From NCBI GenBank assembly GCA_021300015.1, contig JAJTFB010000008.1:1-64000 (forward strand): DNA of 64,000 bases. The letters are read 5' to 3'. This document shows positions 1 through 9,726 of the stretch, piece by piece. Below the pieces are notes generated by a model. It was not told the DNA's origin and did not search any database. It worked only from the letters and a program-made list of their open reading frames with translations. Source of the stretch: Pirellula sp. (GTDB lineage Bacteria; Planctomycetota; Planctomycetia; Pirellulales; Pirellulaceae). Numbering within the stretch: the first letter of the stretch is position 1; every line of letters begins with the position of its first letter. Made by a program: the position numbers and the translations under genes.

Positions 1-228
1 CACTGTCGCATGAAATCGGCCTTTCCAAAACGGCCCCTTGGAACCTCCATCTTCCCGATTGGCCCTTTGGGCAACTTTTTGGCAGCAAAGCCGCATCCAC
101 CAACTGATGCTGCTCAACTGAGCTCGGATTTTCTTGATCCTCTTTTTGTTCTTTGCCAGGGTATCAATCTGCTCATCCTTGGGAGGGATCGGCACATACT
201 GAACCGTGTCGTCGACCTTCTGACACGC
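1..228 (-). pseudogene. Partial REP-associated (RAYT/Y1-like) transposase remnant
   Basis: Reading the minus strand from 228 to the window edge gives an open frame of about 76 codons containing WWMRLCCQKVAQRANRED and then GPFWKGRF. This pattern (invariant W, then R-A-N-R-E-D, then F-W-x-G/D-R-F) is known from the Y1-type REP-associated transposases common in planctomycetes. An in-frame TAA at 229-231 precedes it, so no intact N-terminus exists here; the C-terminal side runs off the window. It is either a frameshifted or truncated copy. It lies just downstream of the membrane sensor gene at 372-3179 and marks the left edge of the accessory island as a place of past mobile-element activity. Confidence 0.6.
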
Positions 229-371
229 TTACATACCCAGGGACTGTCCCCGAGTATTCGGATTTCGCCGCATGCTTCGGCAGCCGGATGCCGGAGTCGT
301 TTTCTTCGGGTAATAACTCGATAAATGAAACGACTCGAAAATTCAAAGTCGGGGCGATAGGGCCCGAGGAT

Positions 372-3179
372 TTACCCCGCCATGAACAGCTCCAGCGGTC
401 TTGCCCGGTGAAGAATCAGCCATTCGGCGTTTTCACTTAGAGCTTCGCAGCCTACCTGATACAGGATGTCCTGGACCTCAGCTACCAGCCTATGTCTTGT
501 CCAATCGGTGCTGTCGATGTTACCTGGACTATCTAGTTCTTTAAGTAACATCTCAAGTCGCCGGTCAGCGGACCTGTAGAGCGTACGCATCGAGCAATAG
601 CTTCGGTACTCTTCAGAATAGAATCGCCTTTCTTGCCACGCGAGCATCAAGGCTCCAGACAGAAGGCAAGCCCCCGTGTTGATTATCCACCAGTTGGACC
701 GATCGGGAAAACTCTTTCCAAGCTCCGGCAAATGGTATGACATCTCGAAGGCAAGGGCACCAACAAACATCGCTACACCAGCCAACTGCCAGTAGTGAAC
801 TAGGCTGGAAATGATCTTTCTTCCTAGATGAGGTTCCGCGATAGGTTCTTCATGCTCACCGAAGTGATGATCCACCAAATGCAGCACATGGCTAACCCAT
901 TTTGGAACCATTGGCTTGAGCCATTTGACCGAGTGGATCGCCAGTTCAAGTCCAAACGCGGCCAGAACTAGCAGGCCACCCGAGCTAACAAGATAGGCGA
1001 TCTTGGTAAGCCACCAGTGGTTATCGTTGAGCCATTTCGCGAAATCGGTGTTCACTTGGCTAACGAGCATCAGCGGTAATTGGAGCAATCCTGCACATGC
1101 AAGTCCCCAGCACAGGATGTGCATCAAATGGAGCTTGTGAGATAACCCCGTGCATTTTTTCGTCGCGTTGCTGATCTGCCCTCCGATCCATTTATCTCGG
1201 ATGTAACCGAGCAAGGTGTTCTGCTGCTGATTACTGAGTTTTTTGAAGAAAGCGGGCCAGCGATCCAGAGGAAACGAGACCTCGGATGCCACGTAGCGAA
1301 TCCAATCAAGCTCGTCTTTTTGACGCTGCATGTAATCGTGGGCAACAGAGCGGCTGAGTCCTGCGACGGACCAATAAACCTGGACCCGAAGTGCTTCGGC
1401 AAGAGCCCGGTAATCGTAGCGTTTCTCCTCGATCCTTTTTCGGTTGTACACAAGGAACCAAATCCCTGAGATGGATAAGGTGATGATGGTTACTCCCAAG
1501 AGACCAGCCCTGATCCAAGCTTCAGTGGAATCAGCGCCCGACTGGCCTGCGGGTAGGTAATTCACTAGAGCGGAAAGAACTTCGGTCGAATTCCAAAGAG
1601 TCGCATGCTCACCCTCCTGAGGCTCGGCTCGATGCCAATGCTCGAACATCCCTAGGCACAAAGCTGCGATGAAGACCAGAAGGATCAGCGACAACAACAC
1701 TTTGAATCGCTTGGGCTCATAAACCTTGTTTGCCAAGTCGCCAGAGCATCGTCTGACGCTGGCAGCTTGGGCCAAGGACGCTAGCTCGGGCCAAGCAGAT
1801 CCGAGAAGTTCGGTGAGCTTGCCGCGTCTATCTGCCTGCGTTGCGCCTTCCGAATCTGGGACTAACATATCGACCAGTTCTGACTCGCCAGCCAACTGCT
1901 GGTTGTGCGGCTTCCATTTGAGCTTGGCTTCTTCGTTGTAGGTTTCTTGCAAATCAAGGATCCGTCGGAACACAAAGTCGCCACTTGCCTGCCATATCGA
2001 ATGTTTTTGGCCATCCGTCAAATGCTTTCCATGCGGTTCCAAGTCATAGGGCTGAAGAAAACTCCAGACCTCGGGCGATGGCATCGGAGTTGAAGGCTGG
2101 CTACCATTTCCCGGGATCGCAGTGCGTTTGTCTCGCTTGATTCCCAAACGCAACACAGGACCATTGTCTGCCCAGGAGAAATTATTGGAGGTTGCCAGCA
2201 GCTCCCAAGATAGCCCTCGTCGTTTGGCCTCAACGATCGCCCAAGTCCCTGGTTCGAGAGGATTCAGGGGCTTTCTGAACTCGTCTTCCTGTTTGCCTTG
2301 ATGGTCGAACTTATAGTCGTAGATTGCAAGAAGCAAATGACTCAAAGATGCGATGTACTCTCCTGCGGCTCGGTATCGCAGGTAGCGCCTGGACTTGAGT
2401 TCGCCGTTGTAACGGATTTTGGACTCTAAGTCGGCCTCGGGGCCAAGGGGTTGTGCTAAAGCCTCCTGCGCCTCGCATGTGAGATTCGCGATGGAAGCAT
2501 CGGTGTTTTCCGGAGACCGAACCTTCAGTGGCTCCCAGTCCCGATCGAGTTTGACACAGAATAGATCACGCTGTTCGTCCCATCCGTTTTGCTTTCGGAG
2601 CCTTTCAAGTAGCGATCGCAATCTCCCTTTGTCTTCCTCCTTCTTGTACGAGGAGCATCGCTCAAGGATCTCGATTGGGAAAGGCAGAGGAACTCTGACA
2701 AAGACGGAACGGTCCGGATTGGACCGTTGATAGTCAAGAAACACTTCGGCAACGATCGTATCAATTCCCGGTGAGATCGAGCTTAGTAGCACGACCGGAG
2801 TGTGCTTGATCCCGAGAGGTTTCCAGCAAGCATTAAACGCCGTTAGCTTCCCCGAGAGAAACTCGCACTGATTGTTCAATCTCGGATTATCCTTGTCTCG
2901 GCAAAGATCCGAACCGTCGGGATGGATCCCCAATTTCTGTAATTCCTCGGATGGCAATCCTAAAGGCGATTTGGTTTCGCCTCCAAATACCCAATCGAGA
3001 AATTGCCAAACCCTAAGGTAGACCATCTTGATCGATGGAGCTAAATCGGAAGGATTCACTACCTTCGCGTCATAACCTTCGGGGTCGTTGTTGCCGGTAA
3101 CCCCGATGATGAGCGTCGCAAGAGGCGCATGGAGATTGGGTGGCGATGCTATCGATGCGGATTGTTTTGAGTCGGACAT
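372..3179 (-). CDS. SLOG-like sensor fused to multi-TM SLATT-like effector (copy 1)
   Basis: 935 aa. The N-terminal ~370 residues look like a SLOG (TRPM/LSDAT-type) Rossmann-like nucleotide sensor: a glycine motif near residue 25 (IIGVTGNND), a strand with LLSSISPGIDTIVAEV, a basic/proline strand VRVPLPFPIE, then AAGEYIA and a late EAKRRGL helix. The C-terminal half has about six membrane segments, roughly 488-513, 555-580, 685-708, 723-748, 791-815 and 828-851; after the second pair is a soluble helix YRALAEALRVQVYW like that following the 2TM unit of SLATT effectors. In known conflict systems SLOG binds a nucleotide derivative and the SLATT segment is thought to form pores. Paralog of the gene at 3418-5844, 238 bp upstream on the same strand; both end in nearly identical HRARPLE-FMAG tails. 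Family assignment is by eye; the pore role is inference. Confidence 0.62.
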   Translation of the reverse strand: MSDSKQSASIASPPNLHAPLATLIIGVTGNNDPEGYDAKVVNPSDLAPSIKMVYLRVWQFLDWVFGGETKSPLGLPSEELQKLGIHPDGSDLCRDKDNPRLNNQCEFLSGKLTAFNACWKPLGIKHTPVVLLSSISPGIDTIVAEVFLDYQRSNPDRSVFVRVPLPFPIEILERCSSYKKEEDKGRLRSLLERLRKQNGWDEQRDLFCVKLDRDWEPLKVRSPENTDASIANLTCEAQEALAQPLGPEADLESKIRYNGELKSRRYLRYRAAGEYIASLSHLLLAIYDYKFDHQGKQEDEFRKPLNPLEPGTWAIVEAKRRGLSWELLATSNNFSWADNGPVLRLGIKRDKRTAIPGNGSQPSTPMPSPEVWSFLQPYDLEPHGKHLTDGQKHSIWQASGDFVFRRILDLQETYNEEAKLKWKPHNQQLAGESELVDMLVPDSEGATQADRRGKLTELLGSAWPELASLAQAASVRRCSGDLANKVYEPKRFKVLLSLILLVFIAALCLGMFEHWHRAEPQEGEHATLWNSTEVLSALVNYLPAGQSGADSTEAWIRAGLLGVTIITLSISGIWFLVYNRKRIEEKRYDYRALAEALRVQVYWSVAGLSRSVAHDYMQRQKDELDWIRYVASEVSFPLDRWPAFFKKLSNQQQNTLLGYIRDKWIGGQISNATKKCTGLSHKLHLMHILCWGLACAGLLQLPLMLVSQVNTDFAKWLNDNHWWLTKIAYLVSSGGLLVLAAFGLELAIHSVKWLKPMVPKWVSHVLHLVDHHFGEHEEPIAEPHLGRKIISSLVHYWQLAGVAMFVGALAFEMSYHLPELGKSFPDRSNWWIINTGACLLSGALMLAWQERRFYSEEYRSYCSMRTLYRSADRRLEMLLKELDSPGNIDSTDWTRHRLVAEVQDILYQVGCEALSENAEWLILHRARPLELFMAG

Positions 3180-3417
3180 GCGAAGACCTATCGTAAGAAA
3201 CCCAATCGTAAGTACTTCGGAGCAGCCATCATCCCAAGTTGTTCCTGTGGATTTTGACGTGCCTTATCAGGCCAAGCTTCATCCCGAGTGCCAATGCACC
3301 GGTTTCCTCGGCCATCCGGAACAGGATTATAGCAAGCAACATTCAACCCTGAAGCGGCGGGTGCTCTTTGATAGCCGGCTAGCAGATCGTAGTAACCACT
3401 TCGCGTGGATCCGTTCC

Positions 3418-5844
3418 CTAGCCAGCCATGAAGGGCTCTAAAGGTCGTGCTCGGTGGTAGATTAGCCAGTCAGCGTTCTCGCTCAAATGCTCGCAACCTA
3501 AATTGTACAGGATATCCTGGGCCTCTGATCGGAGTCGCTCCCAGTCTAGCGCTCTGAGCTTGGGATCGTGTTTCAACGGCTCCATTTGATTGAGAATGTC
3601 CTGGAGTTTGAGATTGGCTGAGTGGTAGAGCATGCGCATCGATGAAAAGCTTCGGTGCTCTTCGGTGTGGAAGTTTCTCTCCGTCCAAGCCAAAGACAAA
3701 CCACCAGCGAGCAGCGCCACACCGTTGAGAATAATCCACCAGTTATGATCGTTTGGCAAGTAGCCGCCTATGTCGGGGAATTTTGGGAGCGAAACATACA
3801 GTACACCCACCAAGCCGCTAATAAACAATCCAATCTGCACCACATCGATCCGCTTGCGCAACCACTCAACCCATGTTTCGTGGTGTTTGTCTGGTGCATA
3901 CTGATGGTGCCCGTGGCTTTTCGGATCAAGCAGCGATTCGGCCCAATTCGTAACCGCTGGTAATCCAACGAGTCCGAGCGTTACTTGTGTATACCAAATG
4001 AAATTTTCCAAACCGTGAGATCCGAACCACTCCGCAAGGTGTTGCCCCAACATGAAAAGAGGTTGTAAGCCTCCGGCAAGTGCAAAGGACCACGCCACTT
4101 TGTGCCAAAAATGGTGCTCCGCCTCAAGTTTCTTTACATTTTTTTCAAAGTACTTCTCTTGCCCTTGAATCCAAGCCTGATGAACCCCTTTGAGCATATT
4201 CATTTGGTCCTCTCGTCCCAAAGCAAGAAAATTTCTTTTCCATCGGCGGAATGGAAGTACCGCTCCAGACACGACATATCGTATCCAATCCAATTCGTCT
4301 CGGTGCCGCTGCAGGTAGTCTGACGCTACCGATCTTTCCAGACCTGAAAGTGCCCAGTAAATCTGTATCCGTAACGCTTCACCCAAAGCGCGGTAATCAA
4401 ATCGTCTCTCTTCTTTCAGAGATTTTGCGTAGTTTCTATACAACGCAGCGGCGACGGTTACGCAAGTAGTGGTTCCTAGTAAAAGCAAGAACTGTATGAA
4501 AGAATCCCAGTCTTCGTGATGCTCTTGTGAGTGCCAATGCTCGTAAAAGCCTAAAAAGACAGCCGCACCGCCGATTAACGCAGCGAGCCTTTTAAGCATT
4601 TGCCCACGCTCTTTGGTAAGCTCACCAGCGACGTCTGCAGCGCGCCTTCGGATACTAGCGGCTTTCTCTAATGACCGTACCAAGTTCTTCGCTGGATCAC
4701 TGCGTTCAACAACAGCAAGGGGGAACATCCTCGTGATTTCATCCCCTTCTTTTGGATTCTGTGGCAACTGATTGAATTCGTCTTGCAATCTCAGGATCCG
4801 CCTATAAACGGAATCGCCGTTTGCTTGCCATATAGCTTCGATGAGATCATCCTGTAGTTTTTCCCCACCCACTTTAGGTTTGGTGTCGTAGGGGTGCATG
4901 AATTGCATCGCATCGCTCGGACGAGGAAGCGGCTGTTGCATCCCATTGATCGTCTTTTTGCTCTCGAAACCCACCCGAAGAACAGGACCATTGTCTGCCC
5001 ACGTGAAATTGTTGGTGAGCGCTATTAGTTCCCACGCAAGCCCTCGCCTCTTGGCTTCAACGATAGAAGCAACTGAGTAATCGAACACATCCTCTGGAAC
5101 TGAAACCGCTTTCTCATAGACCGGATCGAACGATGCTACCAAAAGGTCTGAAAAGGCTGCAATGTATTCCCCTGCAGCACGCAATCGAAGCCCAAGCTCA
5201 AGTTCCGGAACCGGTTGGTGCAAGTTGCGTTGTTCCTTGATTTTTTGTAGCAAGTCGGTGTCGATGCCGGCTGAGGCGTGCGTGTCGCACCAGTCATTGT
5301 CTAAAGGGACTGGAATGACGGTTTCTTGTGGGTTCAGTGCATCGCGAACTATTGCTCCGTAGAGCTGATTGAAGTCTTCCTGTTTTTCGGATGTATCAAA
5401 GATCCCGCAATTCAAGTATTGGTCTTTGTCCTCGTAGGGTAGAACGATTCGGATTGTCAGCGACCAATAGGGGTTTTCGTTCTTGAATTCGATTGCGGCT
5501 TTCACAAACAGTGAATCCAGCCCTGGCTTGAGTGACGTGAGCAGCGTCAAGGGTGTGGCATGAATGCCCAAAGGCTGCCAGCAATCGTTGTAACCCTCCA
5601 ATCGTCCATGACTATCGTATTCATTGCATGGTGGCCCTTGGCGATGAACGAAGAGGCGTTTCTCTGGACACAAGAATCCGGCTTCCTTTGCCAAAAACGA
5701 CCACTTCAAAATCCCGTGAAATGCAGCGCTAAGCTCATTCGCGAGGCCAGTAGCCTCCGTTGCTTCATCCGTGATGTATTCGCTACACCAAAGCCCCATA
5801 AGAAAGGGAGATTTTAGATTGGGTGGTGGGTTTTCAGCAGACAT
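3418..5844 (-). CDS. SLOG-like sensor fused to multi-TM SLATT-like effector (copy 2)
   Basis: 808 aa, a diverged paralog of the downstream neighbour. It keeps the central SLOG-like signatures (LLTSLKPGLDSLFVKA, IRIVLPYEDKD, AAGEYIAAFSDLLVASFD, VEAKRRGLAWELIALTNNF-TWADNGPVLRVGF split across two strands) and the same C-terminal membrane plan, including FDYRALGEALRIQIYW. The N-terminal glycine motif of copy 1 is replaced by GLWCSEY, so the nucleotide-binding loop appears degenerate. The start is supported by a GAGAG stretch about 8 bases upstream of the ATG. It is divergent from the gene at 6156 across a 311-bp gap and is probably co-transcribed with copy 1. The pair may form a hetero-oligomer with one active and one modified sensor (inference). 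Confidence 0.6.
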   Translation of the reverse strand: MSAENPPPNLKSPFLMGLWCSEYITDEATEATGLANELSAAFHGILKWSFLAKEAGFLCPEKRLFVHRQGPPCNEYDSHGRLEGYNDCWQPLGIHATPLTLLTSLKPGLDSLFVKAAIEFKNENPYWSLTIRIVLPYEDKDQYLNCGIFDTSEKQEDFNQLYGAIVRDALNPQETVIPVPLDNDWCDTHASAGIDTDLLQKIKEQRNLHQPVPELELGLRLRAAGEYIAAFSDLLVASFDPVYEKAVSVPEDVFDYSVASIVEAKRRGLAWELIALTNNFTWADNGPVLRVGFESKKTINGMQQPLPRPSDAMQFMHPYDTKPKVGGEKLQDDLIEAIWQANGDSVYRRILRLQDEFNQLPQNPKEGDEITRMFPLAVVERSDPAKNLVRSLEKAASIRRRAADVAGELTKERGQMLKRLAALIGGAAVFLGFYEHWHSQEHHEDWDSFIQFLLLLGTTTCVTVAAALYRNYAKSLKEERRFDYRALGEALRIQIYWALSGLERSVASDYLQRHRDELDWIRYVVSGAVLPFRRWKRNFLALGREDQMNMLKGVHQAWIQGQEKYFEKNVKKLEAEHHFWHKVAWSFALAGGLQPLFMLGQHLAEWFGSHGLENFIWYTQVTLGLVGLPAVTNWAESLLDPKSHGHHQYAPDKHHETWVEWLRKRIDVVQIGLFISGLVGVLYVSLPKFPDIGGYLPNDHNWWIILNGVALLAGGLSLAWTERNFHTEEHRSFSSMRMLYHSANLKLQDILNQMEPLKHDPKLRALDWERLRSEAQDILYNLGCEHLSENADWLIYHRARPLEPFMAG

Positions 5845-6050
5845 CGCGCTCTCTCAAACAGGTCAAGAACTAAAGCTTTTGGTTGCAATTCCAGTGGACA
5901 CACGAGCATTCGATCGGCTTGCACTTGCGATCAAAAAGACCGAATAACATAGTAATTGCTGGCACCCAGCGAATCAACGAAGTCCGTGTTTTCGGCTCGC
6001 TGGCAGAATTTGCGGGTCGATTTGGCTTCAGAAAGCTCAGTTGCTTCTCG

Positions 6051-6079
6051 TTGCGAGTGCCATTTGCGATCGATATAAT
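6051..6079 (+). promoter_or_regulatory. Sigma70-like promoter for the DUF4062-like gene
   Basis: TTGCGA at 6051-6056 and a perfect TATAAT at 6074-6079 are separated by exactly 17 bases, in the 311-bp divergent gap and 77 bases upstream of the ATG at 6156. Spacing and -10 match are as good as seen by eye anywhere in the window. No comparable promoter was recognised for the opposite strand. Confidence 0.5.
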
Positions 6080-6155
6080 AGCGAATGACGCACGTTGGCC
6101 GATGTTTTCTACCAATCTCCCCCTCAAAACCCTGTGTGTCTATGTGGCTTGATTC

Positions 6156-8108
6156 ATGACTCCAAGAAAAAAACATACCGTATTCCTCAGTCGCGTATCC
6201 TCAGAGTTCAAGGAACTCACCGACCGTGTTCGGTCCTATGATGATGCCTATCCTTGGCTTCGTTTGATCGACCAAGAGGCTCCGGGTACCCAGCCGACTA
6301 GGAATGCCGCCCCGTTAACGGTCGCTAAAATCAAAGAATGGATAAGCGATTCCGATACGGTGTTTCATTATGTTGGCCTTCATCATGGTGCAACGGCGAA
6401 GGTTCCCATCACCGATTGTAGAGAGCTCGCTGATTTGTTGGATGCATCTTGCTATAAAACGCTCGAATCGCTCCGCTTGCATTTCCGAAACTCACTCCCA
6501 ACCGATTCTCCGGATCATTCTCCGGATCAATGGATCACCTACACAATGCTCGAAGCGGTCCTAGCGATTGGCCTTGGAAAGGAACTGCTCATCTTCTGGC
6601 TCGATCCGAAACTGCCTAACGCAGTCACAGGCACTAACCACAAACCCGATCCGATTCAGGAAATCTATCGAGAATGGCTAAAACGAAACCATATCCCGGG
6701 GCGAGACCGTCTTATTCTGGAGTTTCCCGAAGACATGATCGTGACGAGCACGAGAAAATTGCAATCGCTCGATCGTGCCGTCTCACTCGAATTCCGAGCC
6801 AACTTTGCTCAGAATTACAATTCGGTCTGGGAGTCGGTGGCTGCGATGGCAGATCCAGATACCACTCAAAATGAAAGGGCGAATTACTGGTCAAACATTC
6901 GACAAGGGAAATACTCCTGTACCATCGATTGGATTGGTTCTGCTGTTGAAATCAGCGACCCAAGCCAACCGCATGCACTAGCCCCTGAGCCGATTTTTTT
7001 CCAAGTCCCGGATTCCGAAAAATCAAACGAACACTCTTGGCTCATCCCAATCGCCTCAAAACTCCATCGCCTCCGTATCGACCAAGGGGGAATTCAGTCC
7101 CAAGCTTGGCCTGAAATCGGTGGACACTCCTTCAGGGCCTGTTGTCTGGCCAATCTAGACGTCTGGGTTTTATGCGAATCTGACCATCAATACTTTCTAC
7201 ATTGCTTGAAATCCAATGGATCATCAGAGAAATTCACACTTCATGGGTTTCAAACCCACGGATTTCATCCTGTTCACCTAACCTGCGATGATGGTTCATT
7301 CTACCTTACCTACCAAGGTCAGATGCGGCGTATTTCGTTCACCTCCGAGCCGAATTCATGCAATGCATCGACCCCACTCGACTCGGATAACCAGGCGAAA
7401 ATCGAATCATCGTCAAGATTCGTTGAGCAATTGTCGCTCCCTAGAAGCTTCCCATTCCGTCGCGGATTCCATGGGCAGACCTATGACTCTCGCATTCACA
7501 ATGACACGGCCTGGGTCTCCTGGGCCGTGGTCAAGGAAAGACAGAAGATTCATGGAATCACCATAAACCCAGGCGGCTTCCTCGATCTTTTCAAAACTGT
7601 GGATGTAACCTTTACGGGCCCTTACGAAGCCACTCATATAAAGCGATTGCAAAATGGAATCGTCGTCTGGGAGATTTATCCGGCCGATGATACCTCACCG
7701 CTACATCTACCGCTCTTCCATTCAAGACGTAGTGATTTCCAATGGGTTTATCGTGAGACCGATCAACACATTTTCCGAAGAAGCGAATCCGAAACTCAGG
7801 TCGAACAGGTCCTTAGCGTCCTACCGAACTATCAAGGTGGTTTTGTTCCCAGTTGCTTTATTCAACATTCAAAAATCCAGAACGACAACTCCCGATTCCG
7901 CGTATGGCTACTACCCAAGGCAATCAGTTCCCGTTTCGCTCAGTGCATCCTACCGTTCACTCAACACTTAACGCCGCTACCAAAACCGCCAATTGATTCG
8001 ATGTCGAGTCTGGCTTGTGCAAATTTTTCTTCAAATGACGATCCAAACCCTTGGATAGCCACCATGAGTGATTGGCATCAAACGGTATGGAACGAATGCC
8101 AAGAGTAA
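6156..8108 (+). CDS. DUF4062/TIR-like N-terminus with beta-rich C-terminal sensor region
   Basis: 650 aa, no signal peptide or membrane segment. Residues ~8-150 resemble DUF4062, a TIR/SLOG-related Rossmann domain found in defence-type ATPases: VFLSRVSSEFKEL at the start, DTVFHYVGLHHG near 66-78, and a helix-strand MLEAVLAIGLGKELLIFWL near 131-149. Residues ~285-620 are rich in short strands with repeated aromatic/aspartate turns, suggesting a degenerate beta-propeller that could act as recogniser; no exact WD40 repeat is visible. Divergent from the paired membrane sensors and convergent (67-bp gap) with the NUDIX/510-aa pair, so it sits in the middle of the cassette. DUF4062 call is fairly secure; the propeller is a weak inference. 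Confidence 0.58.
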   Translation: MTPRKKHTVFLSRVSSEFKELTDRVRSYDDAYPWLRLIDQEAPGTQPTRNAAPLTVAKIKEWISDSDTVFHYVGLHHGATAKVPITDCRELADLLDASCYKTLESLRLHFRNSLPTDSPDHSPDQWITYTMLEAVLAIGLGKELLIFWLDPKLPNAVTGTNHKPDPIQEIYREWLKRNHIPGRDRLILEFPEDMIVTSTRKLQSLDRAVSLEFRANFAQNYNSVWESVAAMADPDTTQNERANYWSNIRQGKYSCTIDWIGSAVEISDPSQPHALAPEPIFFQVPDSEKSNEHSWLIPIASKLHRLRIDQGGIQSQAWPEIGGHSFRACCLANLDVWVLCESDHQYFLHCLKSNGSSEKFTLHGFQTHGFHPVHLTCDDGSFYLTYQGQMRRISFTSEPNSCNASTPLDSDNQAKIESSSRFVEQLSLPRSFPFRRGFHGQTYDSRIHNDTAWVSWAVVKERQKIHGITINPGGFLDLFKTVDVTFTGPYEATHIKRLQNGIVVWEIYPADDTSPLHLPLFHSRRSDFQWVYRETDQHIFRRSESETQVEQVLSVLPNYQGGFVPSCFIQHSKIQNDNSRFRVWLLPKAISSRFAQCILPFTQHLTPLPKPPIDSMSSLACANFSSNDDPNPWIATMSDWHQTVWNECQE

Positions 8109-8175
8109 TCAACGCTAGGCTCTCGCATTGTGATGACGATCTACCGTGTGGTGCACCCTTCTTGGCAGATCCCTG

Positions 8176-9708
8176 CTACAAGGTTGATGGAAGTGCATTA
8201 TCGCTACCACGACTAACCGGTTGTTCGGAACTCGGAGTAGGATCGATCGCAGCATCCGCATCTCCAGTCGCTTGGCTTATGGCGACATGCTCAAGATAGC
8301 TCATCGTCAACGAACCTGTTAGCGAACACGACTCGAGTGGGTTGAATGCAAAGTTTACCCCCACATCATTCATTTGGATGTTGATCTTTTCGCAGCACTG
8401 AGTCACATGTCGATACAACGCATCAAAGCAGTATTTTCTCCTGTCGAGGTCGCTTCCAATCTGTGCGGCCCTAGCATGCGATAAGAGTCTCTGGTAGGTA
8501 CTCAAGTCGTTACGACGATCTGGATCAGTCATGAAGTCAGCAAACCTAAATGCAATGCCATCCAAGTCTAGAGGGCCAGTCGATGCACTGGGGCGGGACT
8601 TGAGCTTGGTTATGAACTGCCATGACTGAACCAAGTCCGGCTGAATCATTAAACTTCGTGTCGTTGCATTGGCCCAAATTTCACCAAGAGCCGCCGCTGG
8701 ATCGGTGCCTGCGGGACTGGTCACTTCCCTCGCAGATCGCGTTAATTCCGTATATTGCATTCGTACATAATGTCCATCCGCCAATTCCACCAATACGTTG
8801 TAAACTTCTGGCGAAGAGAGGGGTTTTATTTTTTTTCGAAACAATGTGCGGTTGTTGAACGCCTCATTATTGGGATTTTCGAGTTCCAAGCGGAGCAATC
8901 CCTGCGCCTCCGAGAAAAATCCTAACTCGGTTTTTATCTCCTTTGCGATCTCAAGAGCTTGCTCGCAGTATCGCCGCAAGTGCTTGACCCCCGAATCTTT
9001 GAAACGAGGATGATCCGTGGTCCAATCTCGGATCAGACGCACCGGATGGCCATGCTGTTCCTGGTCTGATGCATAGTCGGCGAAACTCTGATTCTTCCCC
9101 GATGGTCCATACCACGATCGCAAAAAACCATCGATAGAATACAAATCCCTAAAATGGGAGATCTCCTGCTGACTCTTCAACTCAGCTCGCAAATCGTCTA
9201 AATTGCATGCAACTGGGGATTCGGCATGCTGGATCATCGCCGCAGCAATCTTTTTCCGGCGATCCGTATCCTTGTCCAATTCGGGCGTGGCGGAGACTGT
9301 AAAGCCGACGATATTGTCAAGCCGGTGCGCGTAACACCGCAAGAAGAACTCGTTGGGATTTGACCATGGTCTTGCAGTCTTCTGGCCTGGCAGAACATCG
9401 CCTCCATAGGCCGCGATGATCATTGGCAAATGCTGATTGGACCTCGCTGACTCTCGATGGAAAGCTCGAGCGATGGCCCCTAAAACTTGAACCATTCCCG
9501 CAGAATCGAACGCGAAAATCGCATTCGTCCAAACGGGCTCCCCCATCAGCAAACCGCACAAAAGCTCCCCGAATAAAATCTGACGGTTGCGCTCGCGTTC
9601 TTCGGGATTGTACTCGTCGCCAAACCGAACAGAGTCAGCCGACTCAAGAACGAACCCATCGGAAGAACTCGTTGTTATTGCGGGTTTCAGATCATTCAAA
9701 GATGCCAT
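8176..9708 (-). CDS. Hypothetical protein, 510 aa, downstream of NUDIX gene
   Basis: I do not recognise this family. The protein is soluble, mixed alpha/beta, with no signal peptide or membrane segment. Notable stretches are a helical LFGELLCGLLMGEPVW near residue 48, a strand-glycine stretch MIIAAYGGDVLPG near 95, and several charged helices in the C-terminal half. It starts 18 bp after the NUDIX gene stop, so the two are almost surely co-transcribed and probably act together. Tail-to-tail with the DUF4062-like gene. It could be the effector or a scaffold of the cassette, but nothing in the sequence decides this. Confidence 0.7.
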   Translation of the reverse strand: MASLNDLKPAITTSSSDGFVLESADSVRFGDEYNPEERERNRQILFGELLCGLLMGEPVWTNAIFAFDSAGMVQVLGAIARAFHRESARSNQHLPMIIAAYGGDVLPGQKTARPWSNPNEFFLRCYAHRLDNIVGFTVSATPELDKDTDRRKKIAAAMIQHAESPVACNLDDLRAELKSQQEISHFRDLYSIDGFLRSWYGPSGKNQSFADYASDQEQHGHPVRLIRDWTTDHPRFKDSGVKHLRRYCEQALEIAKEIKTELGFFSEAQGLLRLELENPNNEAFNNRTLFRKKIKPLSSPEVYNVLVELADGHYVRMQYTELTRSAREVTSPAGTDPAAALGEIWANATTRSLMIQPDLVQSWQFITKLKSRPSASTGPLDLDGIAFRFADFMTDPDRRNDLSTYQRLLSHARAAQIGSDLDRRKYCFDALYRHVTQCCEKINIQMNDVGVNFAFNPLESCSLTGSLTMSYLEHVAISQATGDADAAIDPTPSSEQPVSRGSDNALPSTL

Positions 9709-9726
9709 AATGGTGAAATTCCTCTT

